From: Umezawaea sp036375055
Lineage (GTDB): Bacteria; Actinomycetota; Actinomycetes; Mycobacteriales; Pseudonocardiaceae
Direction of reading: 5' to 3'
Length of the DNA stretch: 64,000 bases
NCBI RefSeq assembly: GCF_036375055.1
Contig: NZ_DASUSQ010000006.1
Coordinates: forward strand, 81,450-145,449
Shown here in pieces: positions 7,859-16,663 of this stretch. A program made the translations under genes and the position numbers. Position 1 is the first letter of the stretch; each line of letters starts with the position of its first letter. The notes beneath the pieces are model-generated. The model was not told the origin of the DNA and searched no databases. It was given only the letters and a program-made list of their open reading frames with translations.

Positions 7859-8773
7859 ATGATTCACGGCGTGGCGGAGCGCGTGGTGTCCCAGGACGAG
7901 GTGCTGGCTCGGCTGTCCTCGCTGCGGTCGCACCGCGCCGGTGGGACGAGGTCGCCGCACAAGCCGCTGCTGGTGCTGCTCGCCCTGGGGCGGCTGTCGG
8001 CCACGGGGACGAGCGAGGTGCCCTGGGCGACCGCCGTCGAGAAGCTGGCCGACCTGATCCGGGACTACGGGCCGCCGTCCTCCACGCAGCCGGCGCAGAG
8101 CGCGGCGTACCCGTTCACCCGGCTGCGGTCGGACGGGATCTGGACGCTGGACCGGGACGTGCCGATGGACCGGGTGCGTCCGCTCGCGGCGGGCGCGGTC
8201 GTCGGCCGGTTGGAACCGCTGCTGGAGGAAGCCCTGCGGAACGCGGACCTCGCCGCCTCGGCGGCGAGGCTCCTTGTCGAGGCCGAGTTCCCGCCGACCG
8301 TCGCGCCGGACGTGCTGGCCGCGGTCGGTCTGGACCCCGACGTGGTCCTCGGCGCGGCGGGCCGGGAACCGCTCCGGCGCCACCGCAGCGGGTCCTGGCC
8401 CGCCGCCGTCCTGGAGGCGTGGGACCGGCAGTGCGCCTTCTGCGGTTTCGACGGGCAGCTCGGTGCGGCGGTGGTCGGTGTGGAGGCCGCCCACGTGCGG
8501 TGGTTCACCTTCGGCGGGCCCGACGAGCCGGACAACGGTCTGGCGCTGTGCTCCCTGCACCACAAGCTGTTCGACCGCGGCGTCCTCGGTCTCGCCGACG
8601 ACCTGCGGATCGCGGTGTCGGCCAGGTACACCAGCCGAACCCCTGCCGGGAAGGTCGTCTACGACCTGCACGGTCGGCCGCTGCGACCGAGGCCCGGCAC
8701 CACCCCGCCCGCGGCCGTGCACGTCGACTGGCACTCCGAGCAGGTGTTCAAGGGCCCGGCGCTGACCACCTGA
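7859..8773 (+). CDS. McrA-like HNH endonuclease with phosphorothioate-DNA-binding (SBD-type) domain
   Basis: About 304 residues. The N-terminal half carries the SBD-type motif TRSPHKPLLVLLALGRLS (P33-H34-K35-P36) followed by YPFTRLRSDGIWTLD, as in ScoMcrA/SprMcrA-type enzymes that bind phosphorothioated DNA. The C-terminal half is an HNH nuclease: CAFCG (Cys192, Cys195), VEAAHVRW, then CSLHHKLFDRG. Family members cut foreign phosphorothioate-modified, and sometimes methylated, DNA as type IV restriction enzymes. No dnd or other modification gene is present in the window. An in-frame GTG at 7871 is an alternative start. Assignment rests on motif recognition only. Confidence 0.82.
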   Translation: MIHGVAERVVSQDEVLARLSSLRSHRAGGTRSPHKPLLVLLALGRLSATGTSEVPWATAVEKLADLIRDYGPPSSTQPAQSAAYPFTRLRSDGIWTLDRDVPMDRVRPLAAGAVVGRLEPLLEEALRNADLAASAARLLVEAEFPPTVAPDVLAAVGLDPDVVLGAAGREPLRRHRSGSWPAAVLEAWDRQCAFCGFDGQLGAAVVGVEAAHVRWFTFGGPDEPDNGLALCSLHHKLFDRGVLGLADDLRIAVSARYTSRTPAGKVVYDLHGRPLRPRPGTTPPAAVHVDWHSEQVFKGPALTT

Positions 8774-8911
8774 GGCGAGCCGAGCGGAAACCCGGCTCCT
8801 TCCGGTGGGGGATGACATAGGGTCGCCGGGTGGAGCGCGCGGCGCGAGGTGGACCCGCACGCCGCGGCGTGCGGCTCCCGGTCCTGGCCCGTCGAAGATC
8901 GGGGAGCCGCC

Positions 8912-9628
8912 GTGGGTGAGGGTGATCCGTCCGCCGCGGCCAGGGCGGTGCGCAGGACGGCGGTCGTGGCCGTGGTGCTCGCGGCACTGGGCTTCCTGGC
9001 CGACGTGACGGGCCTGGTCGGCTTCCTCACCGGCAAGGACCTCCCCGACCTGTTCGACTCGCGGGGGACGTCCTCGGTGGCGCCGCCCCCGGCCACCGCG
9101 GGCACGTCCGGCGCGGGCACCCCCGACGCGGGCGCGCCGCAGCCGTCCGGCTCCGACCCCGGCCCGACCTCGACCGGGGGACCGGCGCCCGTGGACGGCA
9201 CGACCGAGGGAAGGCCTCCCGCCCGGCAGCAGCCCGCCGCCGATCCCGGAGCCCCACCGGCGACCACCACGACCACCGACGCCGTCAAGAACTTCCAGCT
9301 CTCCCTGAGCCCCGGCGAGTTCGCCGCGGGGACCCCGAGGACCATCCTGATCGAGACCTCGGACGGCGGCGTCGACACGTTCGTCGACGTCGAGATCGCG
9401 GACCCGGCCGCGTCCGGCGGCGTCTGCCCCAGGCTGTCCAGCGGTCCCTGCAACCTGGTGTACAGCGGTGGCGCGCAGGCGGACGCCTCGGGCTACGCGC
9501 GGGTCGACTTCGAGTGGTTCGGCGACGCCCCCGGCCACGACGGCATCCACCACCCCGGCACCTACACGGTGACGGCCCAGGACCGGGGCACCGGCGCGAA
9601 GGTGAGCATCGACTTCACCGCCCGGTGA
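8912..9628 (+). CDS. Membrane-anchored secreted-type protein of unknown function
   Basis: About 238 residues from the GTG at 8912, which follows GGGGAG by six bases. One N-terminal transmembrane helix (VAVVLAALGFLADVTGLVGF) precedes a long Pro/Ser/Thr/Gly-rich linker (about residues 50-115) and a C-terminal ~110-residue beta-rich domain with a Cys pair (GGVCPRL...GPCNL). The topology suggests a cell-surface protein with an external globular domain. I do not recognise the family. It is followed by a gene-free, AT-richer stretch. Confidence 0.65.
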   Translation: MGEGDPSAAARAVRRTAVVAVVLAALGFLADVTGLVGFLTGKDLPDLFDSRGTSSVAPPPATAGTSGAGTPDAGAPQPSGSDPGPTSTGGPAPVDGTTEGRPPARQQPAADPGAPPATTTTTDAVKNFQLSLSPGEFAAGTPRTILIETSDGGVDTFVDVEIADPAASGGVCPRLSSGPCNLVYSGGAQADASGYARVDFEWFGDAPGHDGIHHPGTYTVTAQDRGTGAKVSIDFTAR

Positions 9629-9960
9629 CCGGAGCGGTGCCGTCCACCCGAAATGTGAACCCGCTCCGCGGCCGGACGCTCAGCGTTATGACAAAGGCTG
9701 TCCGGTCCATTGGGCCACTTGGCCCTTCACTTTCGTCGAAAACATGCATAAGTTGCCAATGGTAGAGGCGGAAGAAGAACAAAGTCCCACCGCGCGGAAG
9801 CGCGGCTGAACAACGTGGACAACTGTCCCGAGGACGGTTCCACGAGAGCGGAAATGCTTATACAGGCAATTGCGGTTCACCGTGCCCTCATGCAGTCGTC
9901 CCGGTTCGCGGACGTGGAGTTCCGTTCTGAACCGATTCCAGTCGACCCGGATGGAGAACG
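9629..9960. other. Gene-free, AT-richer intergenic stretch before the laccase
   Basis: 332 bases without a supported gene. It holds a small palindrome GGGCCACTTGGCCC at 9712-9725 flanked by an inverted pair CCATTGG (9707-9713) and CCAATGG (9756-9762), then AT-richer DNA around 9730-9790 and 9850-9890. It probably contains the laccase promoter and control region; no individual promoter can be named with confidence. Confidence 0.45.
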
Positions 9961-11040
9961 ATGGACGAACGCTCCCGGCCCGGTTGGTTCACCACCCTGG
10001 TCTCCCGCCGAGCGGTGCTGGCCACCGGCACGGCGGCCCTGGCCACACCGGTGGCCCTGACGCTGGGCGCCGCGGCGCCCAGCGATTCCGCGAGCGCGCG
10101 GACGGGCACGGTCCGGAAGATCACCATGTACGCGGAAGCACTGCCCGGCAACCTGTACGGCTATGGTCTCGAACCGGGCAAGGCGACAATCCCCGGACCG
10201 ATCCTGGAGATCTACGAGGGCGACACGCTCGAAATCACCCTCGTCAACAACACCGACCGGCGAATGTCGATCCACCCCCATGGAGTGGACTACAGCGTCG
10301 ACTCCGACGGAAGCCCGCTCAACGCCTCATTCAACAATCCGGGAGAAACCCGGACCTACATTTGGCGCTCGCGCGAGATGTTCCTCGCGTCGGGGCGCCG
10401 GTGGATGCCGGGCAGTGCCGGCTACTGGCATTACCACGACCACGCCATGGGCACCGACCACGGCACCCTGGGCATCGCCAGGGGCCTGTACGGCGCGCTG
10501 GTGGTGCGCCGTCGCGGCGACATCCTGCCGGACGAGCAGTTCACCGTCGTGTTCAACGAGATGTCCATCAACAACCAGGTCGCGCCGAACACGCCGATCT
10601 TCGAGGCGAACCTCGGCCAGCGGGTGGAGTGGATCGCGATCGGCCACGGCAACCAGTTCCACACCTTCCACCTGCACGCGCACCGGTGGGCCGACAACCG
10701 CACCGGGATGCTCGAGGGCCCGACCGACCCCAGCCAGGTGATCGACAACAAGGACCTCAACCCCGGCGGCTCGTTCGGGTTCCAGGTCCTCGCGGGCGAG
10801 GGCGTCGGACCCGGCGCGTGGATGTACCACTGCCACGTGCAGACCCACTCGGAGACCGGGATGTCCGGGATCTTCCTCGTGCGCGCGGCCGACGGCAGCA
10901 TGCCGCCCGGCGCGCAGGAGGCGATCGACCGCTTCCGCGGGCACGCCCACGGCACCGCGGCCACGGCGACTCCCGAGCCGGTGCCGACGCAGGTCCCGGC
11001 CGACGCGCAGGGGCAGCACCAACACCCGCCATCAGGATGA
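9961..11040 (+). CDS. Small two-domain laccase (multicopper oxidase), Tat-exported
   Basis: A 359-residue protein. The N-terminus carries a twin-arginine signal (SRRAVLATGTAAL). All four copper-binding blocks are present: HPHGVDY, WHYHDHAMGTDHG, HTFHLHAHRW and WMYHCHVQTHSETGM, the last giving the type 1 and trinuclear ligands. Length and spacing match the two-domain small laccases of Streptomyces (about 340 residues), which oxidise phenols with O2 outside the cell as trimers. The His-rich C-terminus (QHQHPP) may bind metal. It opens a block of secreted redox proteins continuing to about 17.6 kb, so it may share substrates or function with them. Confidence 0.93.
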   Translation: MDERSRPGWFTTLVSRRAVLATGTAALATPVALTLGAAAPSDSASARTGTVRKITMYAEALPGNLYGYGLEPGKATIPGPILEIYEGDTLEITLVNNTDRRMSIHPHGVDYSVDSDGSPLNASFNNPGETRTYIWRSREMFLASGRRWMPGSAGYWHYHDHAMGTDHGTLGIARGLYGALVVRRRGDILPDEQFTVVFNEMSINNQVAPNTPIFEANLGQRVEWIAIGHGNQFHTFHLHAHRWADNRTGMLEGPTDPSQVIDNKDLNPGGSFGFQVLAGEGVGPGAWMYHCHVQTHSETGMSGIFLVRAADGSMPPGAQEAIDRFRGHAHGTAATATPEPVPTQVPADAQGQHQHPPSG

Positions 11041-11073
11041 CCTCGTGGCCCGGCCACGGCAAAGGAGTGAGGG

Positions 11074-14000
11074 ATGGGGCCAACGACCTCTCCGCGCGGA
11101 TCTCGCCGGAGAACGGGTAGGAACGCACTGCTGACGATCACCGCCGTGGTGGCCCTGATCGGTGGATCGCTGACCCCCGCGTCCGCCGGCCGTGCCGAGC
11201 CGTCACCGGTGCCCGACGCCGTGGCCGCCGCGACGTCGGTGTCCGTCCTGGTCTTCCACGGCGCCGCCGCAGACCAGCTCGACCCGGTCGGCCGGGCGGT
11301 CGAGACGATCAGGGAGATCGGCGCGGCGAACGGCATCGGGGTGGACCAGTCGTCCGACCCCGCCGCGTTCACCGCCGACAACCTCGCCCGGTACCGCGGT
11401 GTGGTGTTCCTGTCGGCGCAGGGCGCTGCCCTCGACGCCGACCAGGAAGCCGTGCTGCGGGACTACATGAAGGCGGGTGGCGGGTTCCTCGGCGTGGCCG
11501 ACGCGGCCAAGGCGCAGGACCAGTCGAGCTGGTTCACCGGTCTGATCGGCACCCGCCCCGTCGGCCCCGACCCGATCGTGGAGTCGGTGACGGCGAGCGG
11601 CGAGAACGCGCCGAACGAGACCAAGGAGAAGCTGACCGACGGCAACCCGGCCACCAAGTGGCTCACCCGGACCCCGACGGGCTGGGTGGCCTACCGGCTG
11701 CGCGCCGCCGCCGAGGTGGCGAGCTACTCCCTCACGTCGGCCAACGACACCCAGGGCCGCGACCCGAAGGACTGGACGCTCCAGGGCTCCGCGGACGGCA
11801 CGACCTGGACCGACCTGGACCGCCGGACCGGCCAGACGTTCCCGGAACGCTTGCAGGCCAAGACGTTCACCATCGCGGAGCCGCGGTCGTTCCAGCACTA
11901 CCGGCTCAACATCACGGCCAACTCCGGTGAGCCGCTGGTGCAGCTCGCCGACCTGCGGCTGTTCGCGGGGGGCGGTCCGCCGCCGATCCCGGAGGTGCGC
12001 CAGTCCGTGGTGAACGTCCTGGACCGGCAGCACCCGGCCACCAAGGACCTGCCGCTCACCATCACGCGCTCCGACCGCTGGTACAACTGGGAACCGAACC
12101 CGATCGGGACGGTGCACACCGTCGCCCAGGTCGAGGAACGCCACTACGACCCCGGCCAGGGGGCCAACGGGCCGTTCCACCCGATCTCCTGGTGCCGCGA
12201 CTACGAGGGCGGGCGGTCCTTCTACACCGGCATGGGCCACACCGAGGACAGCTACCGCGAGGACGCGTTCCGCGAGCACCTGACCGGAGCCCTCCAGTGG
12301 ACGACCGGCGTGGTGCGCGGCGACTGCCAGGCCACCATCGCCTCGAACTACAAGGTCGAGCGGCTGACCGCGGCCAACCAGACCGGGCAGCTCGACCAGA
12401 TCGGTGAGCCGCACGGCCTGACCGTCGCCCCGGACGGCACGATCTTCTACGTCGGCAAGGGCGCCTGCCCGACCGGTCCGGTCGTCGACTGGGCCGACCC
12501 GAAGGTGGGCCTCGGCTGCGGCACGATCCACCAGTTCAAGCCCGAGACCAGGACGGTGTCGCTGCTGGCGACCCTGCCCGTGATGGGCAACCGGGGCAGC
12601 GGTTCGGAACTGGTCAAGAACGAGGAGGGCCTGCTCGGCATCGTGCCCGACCCGAAGTTCGCCGAGAACGGCTGGCTCTACGTCTACTGGATGCCGCAGG
12701 ACACCGTCGACCGCGAGAAGCGGACCGGCAAGCGGACCGTTTCCCGGCTCACCTACGACCGGACCGCGCAGACGATCGACCTCGCCACCCGCAAGGACCT
12801 GCTCCAGTGGGAGGTCCAGCAGCACAGCTGCTGCCACGCGGGCGGCGGCATGGCCTTCGACGCCAAGGGCAACCTGTACGTCGGGTCCGGCGACAGCAAC
12901 TCCTCCCAGGGCTCCTCGGGCTACTCCGGCAACAACTGGACGGCCGACTGGCAGGGACTGTCCTTCCAGGACGCCCGTCGCACGGCGGGGAACACCAACG
13001 ACCTGAACGGCAAGATCATCCGGATCCACCCGGAGCCGGACGGCACGTACACGATCCCGCAGGGCAACCTGTTCCCGCCGGGCACGGAGAAGACCCGCGC
13101 GGAGATCTACGTGATGGGCGTGCGCAACATCTCGCGCCTCCAGATCGACCCGACCACCCAGTGGCTGACCGCCGCCTGGGTCGGCCCGGACGCGTCCGCG
13201 CCGAGCGCGGACCTGGGGCCCGCCAAGTACGAGACCGCCACGATCATCACCGAGGCGGGCAACCACGGCTGGCCCTACTGCATGGGCAACAGGCAGCCCT
13301 ACCGCGACCGGAGCACCACCGACGCCACGAAGCTGACCGGCTGGTACGACTGCGACGCCCCGAAGAACGAGTCGCCGCGCAACACCGGTCTGGTCGACCT
13401 GCCGCCGGTCAAGGACAACATGATCTGGTACTCGCCGGACGGTGGCGGCCCGGTGTTCCCGGAACGCCCCGACGGCAGCGGCATCCCGACGTACAAGGCG
13501 GCCGACGCGACCTACACGCAGCCGTACCTGCGCGGTGGCGGCCAGGCGGTCATGTCGGGTCCCACCTACCACCGGGAGCTGGTGGACACCGGCAGCGGTG
13601 TCGCCTGGCCGGAGTACTGGGACGACAAGTGGTTCATCGGTGACCAGGCCAACGCCGCCAACCGGATCGCCGTGACCGTCGACCCGGCGGGCGTCCCGAC
13701 CGCGGCCCCGCCGGTGTTCGCCGAGTCGCTGCGCTCGATCATCCCCAGCGGCAACGGCAACGACAGGTTGCAGAGCTGGATGGACGCGAAGTTCGGCAAG
13801 GACGGCGCGCTCTACCTGCTCGACTACGGCGGGGGCTTCTTCACCCTGCACCCGAACCAGAAGCTGATCCGGATCACCTACCAGGGCGGGGCGAAGACAC
13901 CCGCGCCCGCCGCGACGTCGGTCGAGGTGCAGAACAAGCCGCTCACCATCGGCTTCACCGGCTCCCGGTCCGGCGGTGCCTCCCACCGCTGGGACTTCGG

Positions 14001-15042
14001 CGACGGCACGTCGTCGACCGAGGCCGACCCGCGCCACACCTACGCACGGGTCGGGAACTACCAGGCCAAGCTCACCGTGACCTACGCGGACGGGGAGACC
14101 AGCGTGGTGCCGGTGGCCGTGAACGTCGGCTGCGCCGTTCCCGACGACCGCGACGTGGTGTGGTTGGGCGGTTCGGACTCCGGTGTCGCCAACAAGACCG
14201 TGGGCGGCGGGTGCACGATCAACGACCTGATCGACGACGAGAGCGCGTGGCCGGACCACGGCGCCTTCGTCCGCCACGTCACGGCGGTCGTCGACCGGTT
14301 GCAGGCCGACGGTGTGATCACGGGCCGGGAGAACGGCGCCGTGGTCCGCGCCGCGGCGGGCTCGGACGTCGGCAGGCCGGGCAACACCGGGTACGAGCCG
14401 ATCTTCGACGGCACGGCGCAGTCGCTGCGGCCCTGGGTGCAGGCGCCGAGCGGGTCGTTCTCGATCCAGCCCGACGGCTCGCTGCGGTCCTCGGGCGGAC
14501 TGGGGATGCTGTACTTCACGGGTAGGCAGTTCGGCGACTTCTCGGTGCGGTTGCAGTTCCGCGACGTGTCACCGGAGGGCACCCGCGCCAACAGCGGTGT
14601 GTTCACGAGGTTCCCCGATCCGCGCATCCCGCTCGACCAGCGTCCACCGGGTAGCTGCGGGACCACGGGGTCGGCCAGGACCTCGCCGGCCTGGGTCGCG
14701 ATCTTCTGCGGCCACGAGATCCAGATCTACGACGGTGAGACCGGTGAGCCGCAGAAGACCGGGTCGGTCTACAACTTCGACCCGCGGGAGCTGCCGCAGG
14801 CGGGCGCGACCCCGAAGGCCGTCTGGAACGACTACGAGATCAAGGTCGTCGGCCAGCACTACACGATGATCCGCAACGGCGTGGTGATCAACGAGTTCGA
14901 CAACACGCCGGGCAAGCAGTCCTCCCGCGCGGGCGACCCGCCGACGGATCTGCGGCAGTTCACCGAGGGCTTCCTCGGGCTCCAGAACCACGGCACCAAC
15001 GATGTGATCGATTTCCGCAACATCCGAGTGCGGTCGCTGTAG
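11074..15042 (+). CDS. Secreted multidomain ThuA / discoidin / PQQ-type sugar dehydrogenase / PKD / DUF1080 protein
   Basis: A 1322-residue exported mosaic with a long signal peptide (cleavage near TPASA at ~38). Domains in order: first half of a ThuA-like fold (~48-165), an F5/8 type C discoidin-like insert (~170-299), second ThuA half (~307-420), a glucose/sorbosone-dehydrogenase-type beta-propeller (~424-940, with CCHAGGGMAFDAKGNLYVGS), a PKD domain (~947-1018, HRWDFGDGTSS), a ~80-residue Cys-start module (1020-1100), and a DUF1080/3-keto-disaccharide hydrolase domain (~1108-1321). AAAGGAGTGAGGG precedes the ATG. It likely binds, oxidises and cleaves oxidised sugars extracellularly, with the neighbouring cupredoxin as possible electron acceptor; the latter is inference. 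Confidence 0.9.
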   Translation: MGPTTSPRGSRRRTGRNALLTITAVVALIGGSLTPASAGRAEPSPVPDAVAAATSVSVLVFHGAAADQLDPVGRAVETIREIGAANGIGVDQSSDPAAFTADNLARYRGVVFLSAQGAALDADQEAVLRDYMKAGGGFLGVADAAKAQDQSSWFTGLIGTRPVGPDPIVESVTASGENAPNETKEKLTDGNPATKWLTRTPTGWVAYRLRAAAEVASYSLTSANDTQGRDPKDWTLQGSADGTTWTDLDRRTGQTFPERLQAKTFTIAEPRSFQHYRLNITANSGEPLVQLADLRLFAGGGPPPIPEVRQSVVNVLDRQHPATKDLPLTITRSDRWYNWEPNPIGTVHTVAQVEERHYDPGQGANGPFHPISWCRDYEGGRSFYTGMGHTEDSYREDAFREHLTGALQWTTGVVRGDCQATIASNYKVERLTAANQTGQLDQIGEPHGLTVAPDGTIFYVGKGACPTGPVVDWADPKVGLGCGTIHQFKPETRTVSLLATLPVMGNRGSGSELVKNEEGLLGIVPDPKFAENGWLYVYWMPQDTVDREKRTGKRTVSRLTYDRTAQTIDLATRKDLLQWEVQQHSCCHAGGGMAFDAKGNLYVGSGDSNSSQGSSGYSGNNWTADWQGLSFQDARRTAGNTNDLNGKIIRIHPEPDGTYTIPQGNLFPPGTEKTRAEIYVMGVRNISRLQIDPTTQWLTAAWVGPDASAPSADLGPAKYETATIITEAGNHGWPYCMGNRQPYRDRSTTDATKLTGWYDCDAPKNESPRNTGLVDLPPVKDNMIWYSPDGGGPVFPERPDGSGIPTYKAADATYTQPYLRGGGQAVMSGPTYHRELVDTGSGVAWPEYWDDKWFIGDQANAANRIAVTVDPAGVPTAAPPVFAESLRSIIPSGNGNDRLQSWMDAKFGKDGALYLLDYGGGFFTLHPNQKLIRITYQGGAKTPAPAATSVEVQNKPLTIGFTGSRSGGASHRWDFGDGTSSTEADPRHTYARVGNYQAKLTVTYADGETSVVPVAVNVGCAVPDDRDVVWLGGSDSGVANKTVGGGCTINDLIDDESAWPDHGAFVRHVTAVVDRLQADGVITGRENGAVVRAAAGSDVGRPGNTGYEPIFDGTAQSLRPWVQAPSGSFSIQPDGSLRSSGGLGMLYFTGRQFGDFSVRLQFRDVSPEGTRANSGVFTRFPDPRIPLDQRPPGSCGTTGSARTSPAWVAIFCGHEIQIYDGETGEPQKTGSVYNFDPRELPQAGATPKAVWNDYEIKVVGQHYTMIRNGVVINEFDNTPGKQSSRAGDPPTDLRQFTEGFLGLQNHGTNDVIDFRNIRVRSL

Positions 15043-15050
15043 TGGTCCAC

Positions 15051-15086
15051 GGCCGGTCGGTGCGCCCCGCGGCGCACCGGCCGGCC
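15051..15086 (+). terminator. GC-rich hairpin between the mosaic and cupredoxin genes
   Basis: Arms of 16 bases (15051-15066 and 15071-15086) pair with one G-U, around a four-base loop. It lies 9 bases after the stop at 15042. No U-tract follows, so it may be a terminator, attenuator or mRNA-stabilising stem. Confidence 0.5.
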
Positions 15087-15109
15087 ACCGCACTCGGGAA
15101 AGGTGCAGC

Positions 15110-16639
15110 ATGTTTCGACGTTTGATCGCCGGTGTGGCGACCGCCCTGGTGGGGGCGTCGCTGATCGCCGTCGTCCCGGCCTCTGCGGTGACCACCGGAC
15201 CCGTTCAGGCCCAGGAGCAGGTGCTGACCTGGACCGCGGACAACGACGTCACGCGGTACAGGTCGGCACCGACCACGGCCGTGGCGGGCGTGACGAAGAT
15301 CGTCTGGGAGAACAGCGAGGCCACCGGCAACACCACGGGCATGCCGCACACCCTCACCTTCGACACCTCGACCCCCGGCTACAACCACGACGTCGACCTG
15401 AACGTGCTGGCCAACCCGTTCGACACGCAGAACGGCAAGCACGAGGCCACCATCACGCTCACCCCCGGCAAGTACCGCTACTTCTGCGCGATCCCCGGCC
15501 ACGGGTCGATGGTCGGCGAGTTCACCGTCACCGAGGGCGGCGCCGACACGACCCCGCCGACGGTGGGCGCGGAGGTCACCGGTCCGAAGAACGCCGCGGG
15601 CGACTACCTCGGCACCGCGACGGTCACCGTGAACGCCTCCGACGCCGGGTCCGGCGTGGGGCTCGTCGAGCACGAGGTCGACGGCGCCGGTTTCACCCCC
15701 TACACCGAGCCGGTGCGCGTCACCGCGGTCGGCGAGCACGCCGTCCGGTTCCGGGCGACCGACCGCGCGGGCAACACCTCCGAGATCGGGTCGGTGTCGT
15801 TCCGCGTCGTCGAACCACCGTCGGACACGACTCCGCCGGTGGTGTCGGGGGAGGTGTCGGGGACGAGGGACGCGAGCGGTGCGTACGTGGGCAGGGCGAC
15901 GGTGACGGTGGCGGCGTCCGATGTCGGGTCTGGTGTGGAGTTGACGGAGTACCAGGTGGATTCCGGTTCCTGGGTGGTGTACACGGTGCCGGTGGAGGTG
16001 TCGGCGGTCGGGTCGCACATGGTGCACTTCCGGGCGACCGACCGGGCGGGGAACGTGTCGCCGGAGGGGATGGTCGGGTTCACCGTCGTCGCGGCACCAC
16101 CGGTCGACACCACGCCCCCGACGACGTCCGCGTCGCTCGCGGGAACCACGAACCCGAGCGGTCACTACGTCGGCAGGGCGACGGTGACGATCACCGCGAC
16201 GGACGCCCAGTCCGGGGTGGCGCTCGTCGAGCACTCGCTCGACGGCGGCGACTGGACGCGGTACTCGGCCCCGGTCGCCGTGACCGCGGTCGGCGCGCAC
16301 ACCGTGCGGTACCGGGCCACCGACCAGGCGGGCAACACGGCCGCGACGCGGGAGGTGTCCTTCACGGTCGTCGCGGCGGGCGGCGACGCCTGCCCCGACT
16401 CCGACGAACGACCGACCGTGGTCATCGGGCAGGACGACACCGGCGTCCCGAACGTCGACACCGGCGACGGCTGCACCATCAGCGACCTCGTCGACCAGCA
16501 CCGCGACTACCCGGACCACGGGGCGTTCGTCCGGCACGTCGAACAGGTCACCGACGGCCTCGTGGCGAGCAGCGCACTGACCCGCAGGCAGCAGGGCGTC
16601 ATCGTGCGCGCGGCCTCGCGATCCGACATCGGCAAGTAG
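15110..16639 (+). CDS. Secreted cupredoxin with three OmpL47-like Ig repeats
   Basis: A 509-residue secreted protein. After the signal peptide (cleavage near PASA) comes a plastocyanin/azurin-like cupredoxin with candidate type 1 copper ligands His80 (MPHTLTFD), Cys126, His131 and Met134 (YFCAIPGHGSM). Three ~90-residue repeats follow, each with ATVTVxASDxxSGV and HxVxFRATDRAGN-type motifs of OmpL47 beta-barrel/Ig-like domains. The last ~80 residues repeat the module found at 1020-1100 of the upstream mosaic. It probably moves electrons outside the cell for the dehydrogenase or laccase; the repeats may project it through the wall. Confidence 0.9.
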   Translation: MFRRLIAGVATALVGASLIAVVPASAVTTGPVQAQEQVLTWTADNDVTRYRSAPTTAVAGVTKIVWENSEATGNTTGMPHTLTFDTSTPGYNHDVDLNVLANPFDTQNGKHEATITLTPGKYRYFCAIPGHGSMVGEFTVTEGGADTTPPTVGAEVTGPKNAAGDYLGTATVTVNASDAGSGVGLVEHEVDGAGFTPYTEPVRVTAVGEHAVRFRATDRAGNTSEIGSVSFRVVEPPSDTTPPVVSGEVSGTRDASGAYVGRATVTVAASDVGSGVELTEYQVDSGSWVVYTVPVEVSAVGSHMVHFRATDRAGNVSPEGMVGFTVVAAPPVDTTPPTTSASLAGTTNPSGHYVGRATVTITATDAQSGVALVEHSLDGGDWTRYSAPVAVTAVGAHTVRYRATDQAGNTAATREVSFTVVAAGGDACPDSDERPTVVIGQDDTGVPNVDTGDGCTISDLVDQHRDYPDHGAFVRHVEQVTDGLVASSALTRRQQGVIVRAASRSDIGK

Positions 16640-16663
16640 CTTCGCAGAGCAGGGAGAACTCAG

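Noticed and set aside
11203..14277. Long antisense open frame of about 1024 codons opposite the multidomain dehydrogenase
   Set aside because: It is a mirror of the real gene with no recognisable domain; the plus-strand protein has six identifiable domains.
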